Assembly (NCBI RefSeq): GCF_014126825.1
Contig: NZ_CP059900.1
Coordinates: 3,858,954-3,922,953 of the forward strand
DNA: 64,000 bases
Direction of reading: 5' to 3'
From: Tomitella gaofuii
GTDB taxonomy: Bacteria > Actinomycetota > Actinomycetes > Mycobacteriales > Mycobacteriaceae
This document shows positions 27,035 to 35,068 of this stretch, in pieces; position 1 is the stretch's first letter, and each line of letters starts with the position of its first letter. Position numbers and translations under genes: made by a program. The notes beneath the pieces were generated by a model. It was not told the origin of the DNA, did not search any database, and worked only from the letters and a program-made list of their open reading frames with translations.

Positions 27035-28021
27035 ATGCGTTTGACCCGCGTTGCCGAGCGGGCTCTGCCGCTCGCCGCCGCTACAATGTGCGGCCTCGCG
27101 ATCGCACTGCCCGCCACAGCCGCAGCGGCACCCGGAGGCGTCGAGGGCGGTGGCCCCGCTTCCGGCGGGGACGGAGTTGAGGAGCCGTCCGAGCCCGGTA
27201 CCAACATCGAGGAAATACTGAGCAACCTCACCTTTGCGGCAGTGGCGGACTCGGCGATGCTGACGGTGGAGACCACAGGGACCATTACGCGGGTCCACGT
27301 CGGCGCACCGATCGACAGCGATCCGACGGACAACCTCGGCCCATTCTGCTTCACGCCTCAGGTGTACTCCGGCCTACCCACGATTGATGCGGACGATGCG
27401 ATGCGGGTGGCGAACGCTTATTTCGGTCAGACCAGAAACCCCGCCGATACATTACTGGACAATGCCGATGAACTGGCGTATCCGTCCCGTATCACTCCCG
27501 ATCTCGGACGGTTGATATCGTATTCTCAGAATGCCAACCTGGGCATGCTGCCCTCCGGGACCTACACCGCTGCAGTCTTCTGCATCGAGGACAGAACTGC
27601 CCCCGGAGACTACACAGCCACGGCGTATACGCGAACGTTCGACGTCGTCGACCTGTCCGCAGCCTACGTCCCCGGCACACAGGTCGTCGTGACAGTGTCC
27701 GGCCTGAAGCCCGACCGGGAATACTCGGTGGCCGGGCACTCCACCGTGTTCTGCGAGAGCACCGCGACATCGGACAGCACCGGAACCCTCAGCTTCTCGT
27801 GCACGCTCCCTGAGGATCTCGAGCCCGGAATCCACCATTTCACCGTCGACGAACTCGACGGCACCGAAGCCGCCTCGATCGAGTTCGCAGTGGACCCCGA
27901 GGGCACGAACACCTCAGGCGCGATCGACGGAATAGCCGACGCCGAATCGGCCCCACCTGCGTCGCCCGGCCCGTTCGCGTCACTGGATGTCTTCGGTAGC
28001 CTCGGAATCACCGGCAGCTGA
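27035..28021 (+). CDS. Secreted protein, family member C, with Ig-like C-terminal domain
   Basis: 328 residues. Signal peptide MRLTRVAERALPLAAATMCG...ATAAAA. The family features are LTVETTGTITRVHV, FCFTPQVYSG and SGTYTAAVFC. The second domain parallels gene B: YVPGTQVVVTVSGL, STVFCESTA, TLSFSCTLPEDLEPGIHHF. The end is SLDVFGSLGITGS. The ATG at 27035 has GGAG six bases before it, and its MRL start matches gene A; the ATG at 27023 is less likely. Several stretches (27400-27540) are visibly AT-richer than neighbouring genes. Function unknown. Confidence 0.85.
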   Translation: MRLTRVAERALPLAAATMCGLAIALPATAAAAPGGVEGGGPASGGDGVEEPSEPGTNIEEILSNLTFAAVADSAMLTVETTGTITRVHVGAPIDSDPTDNLGPFCFTPQVYSGLPTIDADDAMRVANAYFGQTRNPADTLLDNADELAYPSRITPDLGRLISYSQNANLGMLPSGTYTAAVFCIEDRTAPGDYTATAYTRTFDVVDLSAAYVPGTQVVVTVSGLKPDREYSVAGHSTVFCESTATSDSTGTLSFSCTLPEDLEPGIHHFTVDELDGTEAASIEFAVDPEGTNTSGAIDGIADAESAPPASPGPFASLDVFGSLGITGS

Positions 28022-28032
28022 ACACCCACGGT

Positions 28033-28061
28033 GGCGGCCCGGATCCACATACCGGGCCGCC
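28033..28061 (+). terminator. Terminator hairpin after gene C
   Basis: GGCGGCCCGG and CCGGGCCGCC, 10 bp, 9-nt loop, 11 nt after the stop. Confidence 0.65.
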
Positions 28062-28065
28062 GCCG

Positions 28066-28437
28066 TTCGCCGACGTCTTCGGCACGGTCGGGGCCTGATA
28101 CGTGCCCGTCGAGCCGGACCCGCCGGAGATGCACGCGCCGGACATCGACCTGGCCGGGGTGGCGATCCACGGCTCGGGCACTGCCATACCGGCACGCAAC
28201 GGCGCGGCGCGGCGCTACCGCCGGATCCATAGGCACGAACCCAAGAACCGCTTCGGCACCTCACTGTTCGCCGTGCACTGCCGCGACGGGCTCGCGTGGG
28301 CCCGCTCCGCGCCGTAGGGCTAACTGCTCGCCGCATTCCCCCGCTACCACCCCCGCTGGGCCTGGCGGCTCGTACACGTACCGATTCTGCGCGAACTGCT
28401 CGTGAGCAACCTCGTACTGGTACTACGAAAGCACTGA
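28066..28437 (+). pseudogene. Decayed, internally deleted copy of the methyltransferase gene
   Basis: Aligns to bases ~26370-26924 of the intact gene. The first part keeps VPVEPDPPEMHAPDIDL. After AACGGC it jumps to GCGGCGCGG, which equals loss of 26508-26690 (183 bp, in frame). The rest keeps HEPKNRFG and LFAVHCRDGLAWARSAP. Then TCG-GGC-GAA has become TAG-GGC-TAA, giving two stops. The N-terminal half and SAM loop are missing. The last 88 bp are nearly identical to the intact gene, so the duplication is not old. Confidence 0.9.
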
Positions 28438-28454
28438 CCGGATCCGCATGGCGC

Positions 28455-28490
28455 CGTCCCGGGGCGGTTGCGCGGAACCGCCCCGGGACG
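28455..28490 (-). terminator. Terminator hairpin after gene D
   Basis: Perfect 15-bp stem (28455-28469 with 28476-28490), 6-nt loop, directly after the gene D stop at 28496. Confidence 0.75.
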
Positions 28491-28495
28491 GGCCG

Positions 28496-29118
28496 TCACA
28501 GCCCGCCGACGACGGCGTTGAAGTCGGCGACCGCCTGCTCCACCGGGGCGAGGAGCGCCGCGACGTCGACGACGGCATACAGGTTGAGCGCATCGGCGAA
28601 GTCGTAGAGCGACCCGATGCCGATCGTCTGCGCGCCGGCACCCGGATCGTCGATCACGCGCACCCAGCCGGTCGCAGTGCCGACGCCCGACGCCGCGTCC
28701 GACCAGCACGCCCCGACCGCCGTGTACTGCCCGCCGCCCAACGCGTAGGGGGCGTCGTGCGTGGTGCCAGGGCGCAACACGTACAGGTGCGCCGGAATGG
28801 GCCCGCCGTCGGGAGATACCACTACGCCGAGCTGCGTCAGGTCCGTCCCGCCGGACTCCAGGTACTGCTGCACCCTGGCATGGTGCACCTCGCCGGTGAA
28901 CACGACCGGTCCCATGCAGACCGTGCTGGGCCGCCAGGCGGGGCGTGGAAGGCGACGGCCGTGACCGCGCCCGCCGGGGCCGCGGTGAGCGCAGGCCCAT
29001 TCAGCACCGTGTTCACGCTTCTGGGCGCCGCCGATGCCGCCGCCGGCACCGCCACCGCCCATGCCGCGGCACCGACCGCGGCCACTGCCGCCGCCCTGGT
29101 GGTCCTTCTCGTGGTCAT
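28496..29118 (-). CDS. Secreted protein, family member D (frameshifted)
   Basis: Starts MTTRRTTRAAAVAAVGAAAW with a signal peptide ending AASAAP, then NGPALTAAPAGAVTAVAFHAP. After PPGGP the frame is lost; the rest of the family pattern (VCMGPVVFTGEVHH, then LGGGQYTAVGACWSDAA) continues in a second frame to the stop at 28496. One extra base in the GGG at 28928-28930 would give GGPSTVCMGP and an unbroken protein of about 207 residues. GGAG precedes the ATG at 29118. Two family cysteines are kept. Either a young pseudogene or a missed base. Confidence 0.75.
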
Positions 29119-29281
29119 CGTTCTCCACTCCTCTCCGGCCACCCGCGCGCACCGGTGCGGGACAGTCCCCGATTCGCGCGGCAGGCGGCGCGAGCATGTG
29201 ACGCGCACCGTAGGAATCGGCGCTCACAGAGCGCTCACAGATGGAGAAGTCCCTGTTCAGCACGCGCCTCTAGCCAGAGTC

Positions 29282-29295
29282 TGTAACACGTTCTA
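29282..29295. promoter_or_regulatory. KstR-like operator upstream of the aldehyde dehydrogenase
   Basis: TGTAACACGTTCTA fits every fixed position of the KstR consensus TnnAACnnGTTnnA. It overlaps a TACCCT -10 candidate (29294-29299), so binding would block transcription. I recall Rv0223c as a KstR target in mycobacteria; not verified here. Confidence 0.6.
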
Positions 29296-29366
29296 CCCTG
29301 TGTGACAGGGCTCTCCCCGACCCGCGAGTCCGGGGCCGCATCGCACTGCAGACACAAGGAGATCGG

Positions 29367-30821
29367 ATGACCGACTACGACACCCTGTTCATCGGCGGAA
29401 AGTGGGTGGCACCGCGCGGCCCGGAGCGCATCGACGTCACCTCGCCCGCCACGCTCGAGCACGTGGGCAGCGTGCCCGTCGCCGGCAACGCCGACATCGA
29501 CGCCGCTGTCGCCGCGGCCCGCGCCGTGGTCGACAACGGCACGTGGGGCCGCACCTCGCCCACCGAGCGCGCCGCGATCCTCACCAAGGCCGCCGAGCTG
29601 ATCACCGAGCGCAAGGACGCACTGATCGCTCTCACGTCGTCGGAAATGGGCGCCACGCATGCCGGCGTCGACATGATGCATATCACCCCGTCGCTGGCCA
29701 CGCTCAGTGCGTATGCGGCGCTGGCGGAGTCGTTCCCCTGGGAGGAAACGCGCCACGGGATGTTCGGCGAGTCCCGCGTGATCCGCGAGCCGGTCGGCGT
29801 CGTCGCCGCCGTCACCGCGTGGAACGTGCCGATCTTCCTCGCCGTCAACAAGTTGGCGCCCGCGATCATGGCCGGCTGCGCGGTGGTGCTCAAGCCGGCG
29901 CCGGACGCGCCGCTGTCCACCAACGCCATCGCCGAGATCTTCGCCGACGCCGGCCTGCCCGAGGGCGTGCTCTCCGTCGTGCAGGGCGGCGCCACGACCG
30001 GCGAGTACCTGGTCAACCACCCGGACGTGGACAAGGTGACCTTCACCGGCTCCACCGCCGTGGGACGCAAGATCGGGCAGTCCGCCGCCGACCAGCTCAA
30101 GCGCTGCTCGCTGGAGCTCGGCGGCAAGTCGGCCGCGATCGTCCTCGAGGACGCCGACCTGGCCGCGTCGGCGCCCATGCTGGCGATGAGCGGGCTGATG
30201 AACTCCGGGCAGGCGTGTGTGGCGCAGACCCGCATCCTGGCCCCGCGCTCGCGGTACGACGAGGTGGTCGAAGCGCTCAAGGGGATCGTCGAGGCGATGA
30301 TGAAGGTGGGCGACCCCACCGACCCGGCCACGCAGATCGGGCCCGTGATCAATGAGGCCCAGCGCGACAAGATCGAGGGCTACATCGCCAAGGGCAAGGA
30401 GGAGGGCGCCCGCGTGGTGCTCGGCGGGGAGCGCCCAGAGGGCCTCGGCGACGGGTACTACGTGGCGCCCACGATCTTCGCCGACGTCGACAACACGATG
30501 ACGATCGCCCGCGAGGAGATCTTCGGGCCCGTCCTGTCGGTGATCCCCTACGACACCGAGGACGACGCCGTGGCCATCGCCAACGACTCCGACTACGGCC
30601 TGGCCGGCTCGGTGTGGACCGCCGACGTAGAGCACGGCCTGCAGGTGGCGCGCAAGATCCGCACCGGCACCTACGGCATCAACTGGTACGCCTTCGACCC
30701 GGGCTCGCCGTTCGGCGGGTACAAGAGCTCCGGCATCGGCCGCGAGTGCGGGCCCGAGGGCATCGACGCGTTCTGCGAGATCAAGTCGGTGCTCATGCCC
30801 GCCGGGTACACCAGCTCCTGA
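29367..30821 (+). CDS. Aldehyde dehydrogenase (Rv0223c-like)
   Basis: 484 residues, a full ALDH. Visible: AAVTAWNVPIFLAVNKLAPA, the NAD-site FTGSTAVGRKIG, catalytic Glu in LELGGKSAAIV, catalytic Cys in NSGQACVAQTR and EEIFGPVLSVIPY. It oxidises an aldehyde to the acid with NAD(P). AAGGAG precedes the ATG. The KstR-like site upstream suggests a job in sterol or side-chain breakdown; the substrate is inference. A 12-bp terminator hairpin begins 3 nt after the stop. Confidence 0.94.
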   Translation: MTDYDTLFIGGKWVAPRGPERIDVTSPATLEHVGSVPVAGNADIDAAVAAARAVVDNGTWGRTSPTERAAILTKAAELITERKDALIALTSSEMGATHAGVDMMHITPSLATLSAYAALAESFPWEETRHGMFGESRVIREPVGVVAAVTAWNVPIFLAVNKLAPAIMAGCAVVLKPAPDAPLSTNAIAEIFADAGLPEGVLSVVQGGATTGEYLVNHPDVDKVTFTGSTAVGRKIGQSAADQLKRCSLELGGKSAAIVLEDADLAASAPMLAMSGLMNSGQACVAQTRILAPRSRYDEVVEALKGIVEAMMKVGDPTDPATQIGPVINEAQRDKIEGYIAKGKEEGARVVLGGERPEGLGDGYYVAPTIFADVDNTMTIAREEIFGPVLSVIPYDTEDDAVAIANDSDYGLAGSVWTADVEHGLQVARKIRTGTYGINWYAFDPGSPFGGYKSSGIGRECGPEGIDAFCEIKSVLMPAGYTSS

Positions 30822-30824
30822 TCC

Positions 30825-30855
30825 GTGCGAGCGGCGCTCTACACGCCGCTCGCAC
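30825..30855 (+). terminator. Terminator hairpin after the aldehyde dehydrogenase
   Basis: GTGCGAGCGGCG and its exact complement, 12 bp, 7-nt loop. Confidence 0.75.
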
Positions 30856-30862
30856 GCCGACC

Positions 30863-30911
30863 GTATGCGGAAACCGCCGGAGTTCTGCATGATCCGGCGG
30901 TTTCCGCATAC
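30863..30911. repeat. Palindromic repeat, family 1, copy 1
   Basis: Perfect 18-bp arms (GTATGCGGAAACCGCCGG) around a 13-nt loop, between convergent genes. The left arm is identical to that of copy 2 at 32008. Confidence 0.85.
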
Positions 30912-30947
30912 GTACGCCCGGCCGGCGAGCGCGAGGGCGCCGGCGGG

Positions 30948-31943
30948 TCACCAGGCGGCACCGGCCCGCGCGAACATGCTGTCGACGTAGCCCAGCAGCG
31001 TCGCCTGCATGGCCAGCAGATGCTTGTCCACGCGCAGCACATCCCACCCGATGTCGCGGTACTCCGCATACCGCGCGATATCCGATGAGTGCTTGTCCTC
31101 AGAGCGCCGGTGCCAGTCGCCGTCGTACTCGATGCCCGCCTTCCACTGCGGCCAGGCGAGATCGATGTGGGCGTGCAGCTGGCCGTACTCGTTGAGGACC
31201 GGAAACTGCGTGCACGGCCGGGGGTATCCGCGCCTGTGGAGCAGCAGCCGCAGGCGCGTCTCGGGTGGCGAGGCCGCACCGCTATCGACCAGGGGCAGGA
31301 CCGCGCGCAGCCTGTCGCCGCCCGCCGCCCGTGGATGGGCCCCTGCCACGTCCAGGATCGCGGCGGGGTCGATGCGGGTGGCGTTGCACAAGGCGTCGAG
31401 CATGATCAGCCGACGCGTGAAGTCCTCGTCGGAGCCCGGATCCCAGCGTCCGGTCGCCGAAGCCGGGTGCCGCGCCAGGTCGAACCCGGTGCGCGCCGGC
31501 GTCGTCACGCGCATGCCCCGCACAACAGCGACCTCACGCTCGGGCAGATCGGCGGTCCACACCGTGACCCCCGGTGTGCGGCGAGTGCTGCCGGAACGCG
31601 GCCGGATGAGGACCGGCGGCTCCGGATCGAAGTACTCGTAGTCTTCCCACTCGTGCTCGCGATAGCGGTAGGGCCCCGCGGTCGGCGCCGGGCGCTCCCG
31701 TCGCCGGCGATCGTCGAGGTACTTGGCACCGAGCACCGCGGCGGCCGACCGCCCGCCGAGCACGCTCCGGCCTCGGCCGTACAGCCATGCGGCCTCGGCC
31801 ATGATGCGCGCTGTCTTCTGCGTGCCCGGCTCGGCGTACACCCCGCGGAGCAACCGAACCTGGTGCTCACGCAGCCGCCGATCGCTCAACCCGCTCCCGG
31901 CCCGCGTGCGGACCCTCCCCCTGCTCTCCCCCACTCGCCCCAT
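30948..31943 (-). CDS. DUF559-type protein with Vsr/PD-(D/E)xK-like nuclease fold
   Basis: 331 residues from the ATG at 31943; no clear ribosome-binding site, so the start is uncertain. The N-terminal part (LREHQVRLLRGVYAEPGTQK; AWLYGRGRSVLGGRSAAAVL) resembles AbiEi-like winged-helix starts. The C-terminal ~110 residues look like a DUF559/very-short-patch-repair fold: LHAHIDLAWPQWKAGIEYDG, then WHRRSEDKHSSDIARYAEY and DVLRVDKHLL. The Asp and Glu-Tyr-Asp could bind metal. Such genes are common and scattered in actinobacteria without known roles. It is bracketed by two copies of palindrome family 1. Confidence 0.75.
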   Translation of the reverse strand: MGRVGESRGRVRTRAGSGLSDRRLREHQVRLLRGVYAEPGTQKTARIMAEAAWLYGRGRSVLGGRSAAAVLGAKYLDDRRRRERPAPTAGPYRYREHEWEDYEYFDPEPPVLIRPRSGSTRRTPGVTVWTADLPEREVAVVRGMRVTTPARTGFDLARHPASATGRWDPGSDEDFTRRLIMLDALCNATRIDPAAILDVAGAHPRAAGGDRLRAVLPLVDSGAASPPETRLRLLLHRRGYPRPCTQFPVLNEYGQLHAHIDLAWPQWKAGIEYDGDWHRRSEDKHSSDIARYAEYRDIGWDVLRVDKHLLAMQATLLGYVDSMFARAGAAW

Positions 31944-32007
31944 GCTGCCGGACCGTCCGTCCGCCGCCCGCGGCCGCCCCGCCCTTTGGCATCCCGACTC
32001 CGCCACC

Positions 32008-32056
32008 GTATGCGGAAACCGCCGGGATCGGGCCGGATCCGGAGTTTTCCGCATAC
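32008..32056. repeat. Palindromic repeat, family 1, copy 2
   Basis: Left arm identical to copy 1; right arm CCGGAGTTTTCCGCATAC differs at three places. The loop is again 13 nt. It lies upstream of the DUF559 gene and downstream of gene E. Confidence 0.85.
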
Positions 32057-32088
32057 GGATCCGCACAGTAGTCCGGTCCTACGCAGAA

Positions 32089-32125
32089 AACTCTGCCCCG
32101 CACCTTGCGGTCGCGGGGCAGAGTT
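32089..32125 (-). terminator. Terminator hairpin after gene E
   Basis: AACTCTGCCCCGC and its exact complement, 13 bp, 11-nt loop, 17 nt after the gene E stop. Confidence 0.7.
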
Positions 32126-32142
32126 GCGGCTGAGCGACCCGG

Positions 32143-32817
32143 TCAGCTGCCGGTGCCGGCGCCCAGCAGCCCGGTGAGCAGGCCGTCGGAGCTCAGGGCG
32201 GAGAGGGCGTCACCGGACTTGAGCAGCAGGCTGCCGAAGTCGAGCGCCGGGGAGATGCTGCCGATTCCGTTGGGCACGATCAGCGGGCGGACGGTGATGT
32301 CGTCGGTAACGAGGCCGAGGACAGTTCCGAGAACACTTTGCCCGCTGAATACCGCCCCGAAGATGTCGCCGATCTGGGCCAGCGTCGGATTCGCGCACGC
32401 GCCGACCAGGATGTAGACGCCGTCGTTCACGTCGGTCCAGTTCGTGGTCGACGGGTTGGGAAACGCCCTGTACTCGCCGACCACGGGGATGTCGACCGCG
32501 TTGTGCGATGCGATCTCGCCGTACTGCACGTCCTGACCGCCGTTGACGAGCATGTCCGCGATGGCCCCGTAGTCACCGGCCTGATACGCGACGAGGGCCT
32601 TCAGAGCCGTCTCACCGCTGACGAGCACCGGCAGGCACACCGCCAGACCCGCATTCTCATCCGTCGTCGTCACCGTGACGTCGTTGCCGTCCTGCTCGAC
32701 GGCGATCGTCGGCGCGTCCGCCATCGCCACCGCGGGCGCGGCCAGCGCGGCCCCTCCCGCCATCGTCGCGGCCGCGACCACGCCGATCCCGAGCTTCTTG
32801 ACCCTTCCGAACCCCAT
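32143..32817 (-). CDS. Secreted protein, family member E
   Basis: 224 residues. Signal peptide MGFGRVKKLGIGVVAAATMA...AVAMA. Family features: PTIAVEQDGNDVTVTTTDE, VCLPVLVSGE and NDGVYILVGAC. It lacks the Ig-like second domain of B and C and ends SSDGLLTGLLGAGTGS. AGGGGA precedes the ATG. Two cysteines in the mature chain. Function unknown. It stands between an enoyl-CoA hydratase gene and the DUF559 gene, all on the minus strand, with its own terminator. Confidence 0.85.
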   Translation of the reverse strand: MGFGRVKKLGIGVVAAATMAGGAALAAPAVAMADAPTIAVEQDGNDVTVTTTDENAGLAVCLPVLVSGETALKALVAYQAGDYGAIADMLVNGGQDVQYGEIASHNAVDIPVVGEYRAFPNPSTTNWTDVNDGVYILVGACANPTLAQIGDIFGAVFSGQSVLGTVLGLVTDDITVRPLIVPNGIGSISPALDFGSLLLKSGDALSALSSDGLLTGLLGAGTGS

Positions 32818-32951
32818 GCCGTCCCCTTGCCGTCGGACTGCCCCGAGCCCCCGACCGGCCGCGTTGCAGTGATCCCAGTTACTTCTTCGCGGATATCATC
32901 GCCCATGAAATCCGTTTCGGCAACCGGGTCGGGCGCCCCGAACGACGCGGG

Positions 32952-33770
32952 TCAGCCCTGGAACTTGGGCGAGCGCTTCTCGAGGAACGCGGCGACGCCT
33001 TCGCGCCCCTCGGGGGAACCGGCGCTGACGCCGATGGCGGTCGCCTCGGCGAACAGCTGGGAGCGCAGGTCACGCTGCTCGCCGTCGCGCACCAGCTTTT
33101 TGAGCCGGCCGAACGACGCCGTCGGCCCGCCTGCCAGCTGGGCGGCGAGGCGCGACGCCTCACCGACCACCTCGTCGTCGTCCACGACCCGGCTGACCAC
33201 GCCCATCGACAGCGCGTCGGTGGCGCGCAGGACGGATCCGGTCATCGCCAGGTCCATGAAGCGGACGCGGCCCATGGTGCGCGGCAGCGTCCAGCTCATA
33301 CCGCCGTCCGGGGTGAGCCCCACGGCCAGGTAGGCGGGGCGGAGCTTGGCGGAACGGCCGCACACCACCACGTCGCCTATGCCCGCCAGGCTCATGCCCG
33401 CGCCGCCGACGCCTCCGTGCAGGCCGATGACGACCGGCACGTCGAGCTCTGCGAGCACGGCCACCGACTCGTGCAGCCGGGTGGCGAGCGCGTCGAGGAA
33501 CGGCCCCGGCTCCTCGGCCGCCCCGAACTCCTCGAGGTCGCCGCCGACGCAGAAGTGCTTGCCCGCCCCGAGGAGCAGCACGGCGCCGGTCTCGTCGTCC
33601 ACCTGGCGCACCGCCTCGGCCAGCGCGTCGGCCAGCGGGAAGTCGATGGCGTTGCCGTTGCCGGGCCGGTTGAGGGTGATGGCGAGGACTCGCCCTTCGC
33701 GCTCGACCAGCACAGGCGGCGCGGGGGTCGGCGCCTCGGACCGGTCGGCGGTGTCGGTGCTGTCTGCCAT
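32952..33770 (-). CDS. Enoyl-CoA hydratase/isomerase (EchA1-like)
   Basis: 272 residues of the crotonase fold. Oxyanion-hole segments are visible: LLLGAGKHFCVGGDLEEF and GLHGGVGGAGMSLAGIGDVVV. The region usually carrying the second catalytic Glu reads VGLTPDGGMSWTLPRTMG, with Asp, as in PaaG-like members. It probably hydrates or isomerises 2-enoyl-CoA. The position beside the aldehyde dehydrogenase matches Rv0222 (echA1). The ribosome-binding site is weak. Confidence 0.9.
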   Translation of the reverse strand: MADSTDTADRSEAPTPAPPVLVEREGRVLAITLNRPGNGNAIDFPLADALAEAVRQVDDETGAVLLLGAGKHFCVGGDLEEFGAAEEPGPFLDALATRLHESVAVLAELDVPVVIGLHGGVGGAGMSLAGIGDVVVCGRSAKLRPAYLAVGLTPDGGMSWTLPRTMGRVRFMDLAMTGSVLRATDALSMGVVSRVVDDDEVVGEASRLAAQLAGGPTASFGRLKKLVRDGEQRDLRSQLFAEATAIGVSAGSPEGREGVAAFLEKRSPKFQG

Positions 33771-33930
33771 CGTCTGCGGCCTTTCACTCGGGTGTCGGGA
33801 CTGTCCGTACTCGCCGCGACGCGCGCCGCGGGATGCCGTCGTCCCCAGTGCAGCATTTCATCCCCCTGACGGCGAACCGCCATCCCGGCCGGGAATAGCG
33901 CCGTCGCTCACATGTTGCACCGGACAGCAG

Positions 33931-33950
33931 GTAGTTGCGTAATCAACTAC
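33931..33950. promoter_or_regulatory. Candidate MarR-type operator upstream of pirin
   Basis: GTAGTTG-CGTAAT-CAACTAC, perfect 7-bp arms. The form is common for MarR-family regulators. No such regulator is in the window. Confidence 0.45.
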
Positions 33951-33996
33951 ATTGGAGTCAGGCGCACGCGCCGGACCGCGACCCGAGGAGACCCCC

Positions 33997-34989
33997 ATGC
34001 CCGCCATCACCGTCGACGACCCGTTGACCCTGCCCCGCATCCGCGAGATCCCCGACGGCGCGCCCGGCCCCGGCAACACCCCGCGCCCGGTACTGGGCGT
34101 GGCCACCGCGCCCCAGGGCCACGAGGGGGAAGGGTTCCCCGTGAGGCGCGCGTTCGCCGGCGTGGACCAGCGCTTCCTGGACCCGTTCATCCACATGGAC
34201 CAGATGGGCGAGGTCAACTACGCGCCCGGCGAGCCCAAGGGCACCGACTGGCATCCGCACCGCGGCTTCGAGACCGTCACCTACATGATCGACGGCGTCT
34301 TCGAGCACCAGGATTCCAACGGCGGGGGCGGCACGATCACCAACGGCGACACCCAGTGGATGACCGCGGGCGGCGGCATCCTGCACATCGAGCGCCCGCC
34401 GGAGCACCTGGTGCTCTCCGGCGGCCTGTTCCACGGCGTGCAGCTGTGGGTGAACCTTCCGCGCGACAACAAGCGCGCGCACCCGCGCTACCAGGACATC
34501 GGCTCCGAGCACGTCACGCTCCTGTCCACGCCCGACGGCGGCGCGCTGCTGCGCGTGATCGCCGGCGACCTGGACGGACACGCGGGCCCCGGCAGCACCT
34601 ACACGCCCATCACGCTCATCCACGCGACCGTCGCGCCGGGCGCCGAGGTGCGGCTGCCGTGGGACAAGCGCTTCAACGCGCTGGCCTACGTGCTGGCCGG
34701 CGACGGCTCGGCGGGCTCGGACCGAGCGGGCGGCGGCAGCCATCCCGTCACCACCGGGCAGCTCGCAGTGTTCGGCGAGGGCGACCACCTCACGCTGCGC
34801 GCCGACGACACGCAGGATTCGCGCACCGAGGCGCTCGAGGTGTTCATCCTGGGCGGCGCGCCCATCCGGGAGCCCATCGCGGTGTACGGGCCGTTCGTCA
34901 TGAACACCAAGGCCGAGGTGCTCGAGGCGTTCGAGGACTTCCAGGCCGGCCGGCTCGGCTCGATCCCCGCCTCCTACGAGCGGCGCTGA
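33997..34989 (+). CDS. Pirin family protein
   Basis: 330 residues, bicupin. Metal ligands of the N-terminal cupin are visible: HPHRGFETVTYMIDG, then EHQDSNGG and the Glu in GGGILHIE. The C-terminal cupin includes IREPIAVYGPFVMNT, typical of the family. Bacterial pirins are iron-binding proteins; some are quercetinases or modulators of metabolic enzymes, and this one cannot be placed. GAGGAG lies 6 nt before the ATG. The operator-like palindrome upstream suggests inducible expression. Confidence 0.9.
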   Translation: MPAITVDDPLTLPRIREIPDGAPGPGNTPRPVLGVATAPQGHEGEGFPVRRAFAGVDQRFLDPFIHMDQMGEVNYAPGEPKGTDWHPHRGFETVTYMIDGVFEHQDSNGGGGTITNGDTQWMTAGGGILHIERPPEHLVLSGGLFHGVQLWVNLPRDNKRAHPRYQDIGSEHVTLLSTPDGGALLRVIAGDLDGHAGPGSTYTPITLIHATVAPGAEVRLPWDKRFNALAYVLAGDGSAGSDRAGGGSHPVTTGQLAVFGEGDHLTLRADDTQDSRTEALEVFILGGAPIREPIAVYGPFVMNTKAEVLEAFEDFQAGRLGSIPASYERR

Positions 34990-35011
34990 CCGGCGCGGCC
35001 CATACGACGAA

Positions 35012-35051
35012 GGCCGGCCCCGGGCGGATGCGATTCCGTCCGGGGCCGGCC
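35012..35051. terminator. Bidirectional terminator between pirin and pckG
   Basis: GGCCGGCCCCGG pairs with CCGGGGCCGGCC, and CGGA/TCCG extends the stem inward past a mismatch. It lies between convergent stops. Confidence 0.75.
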
Positions 35052-35068
35052 CTCGTGGTCTGCGGGGC

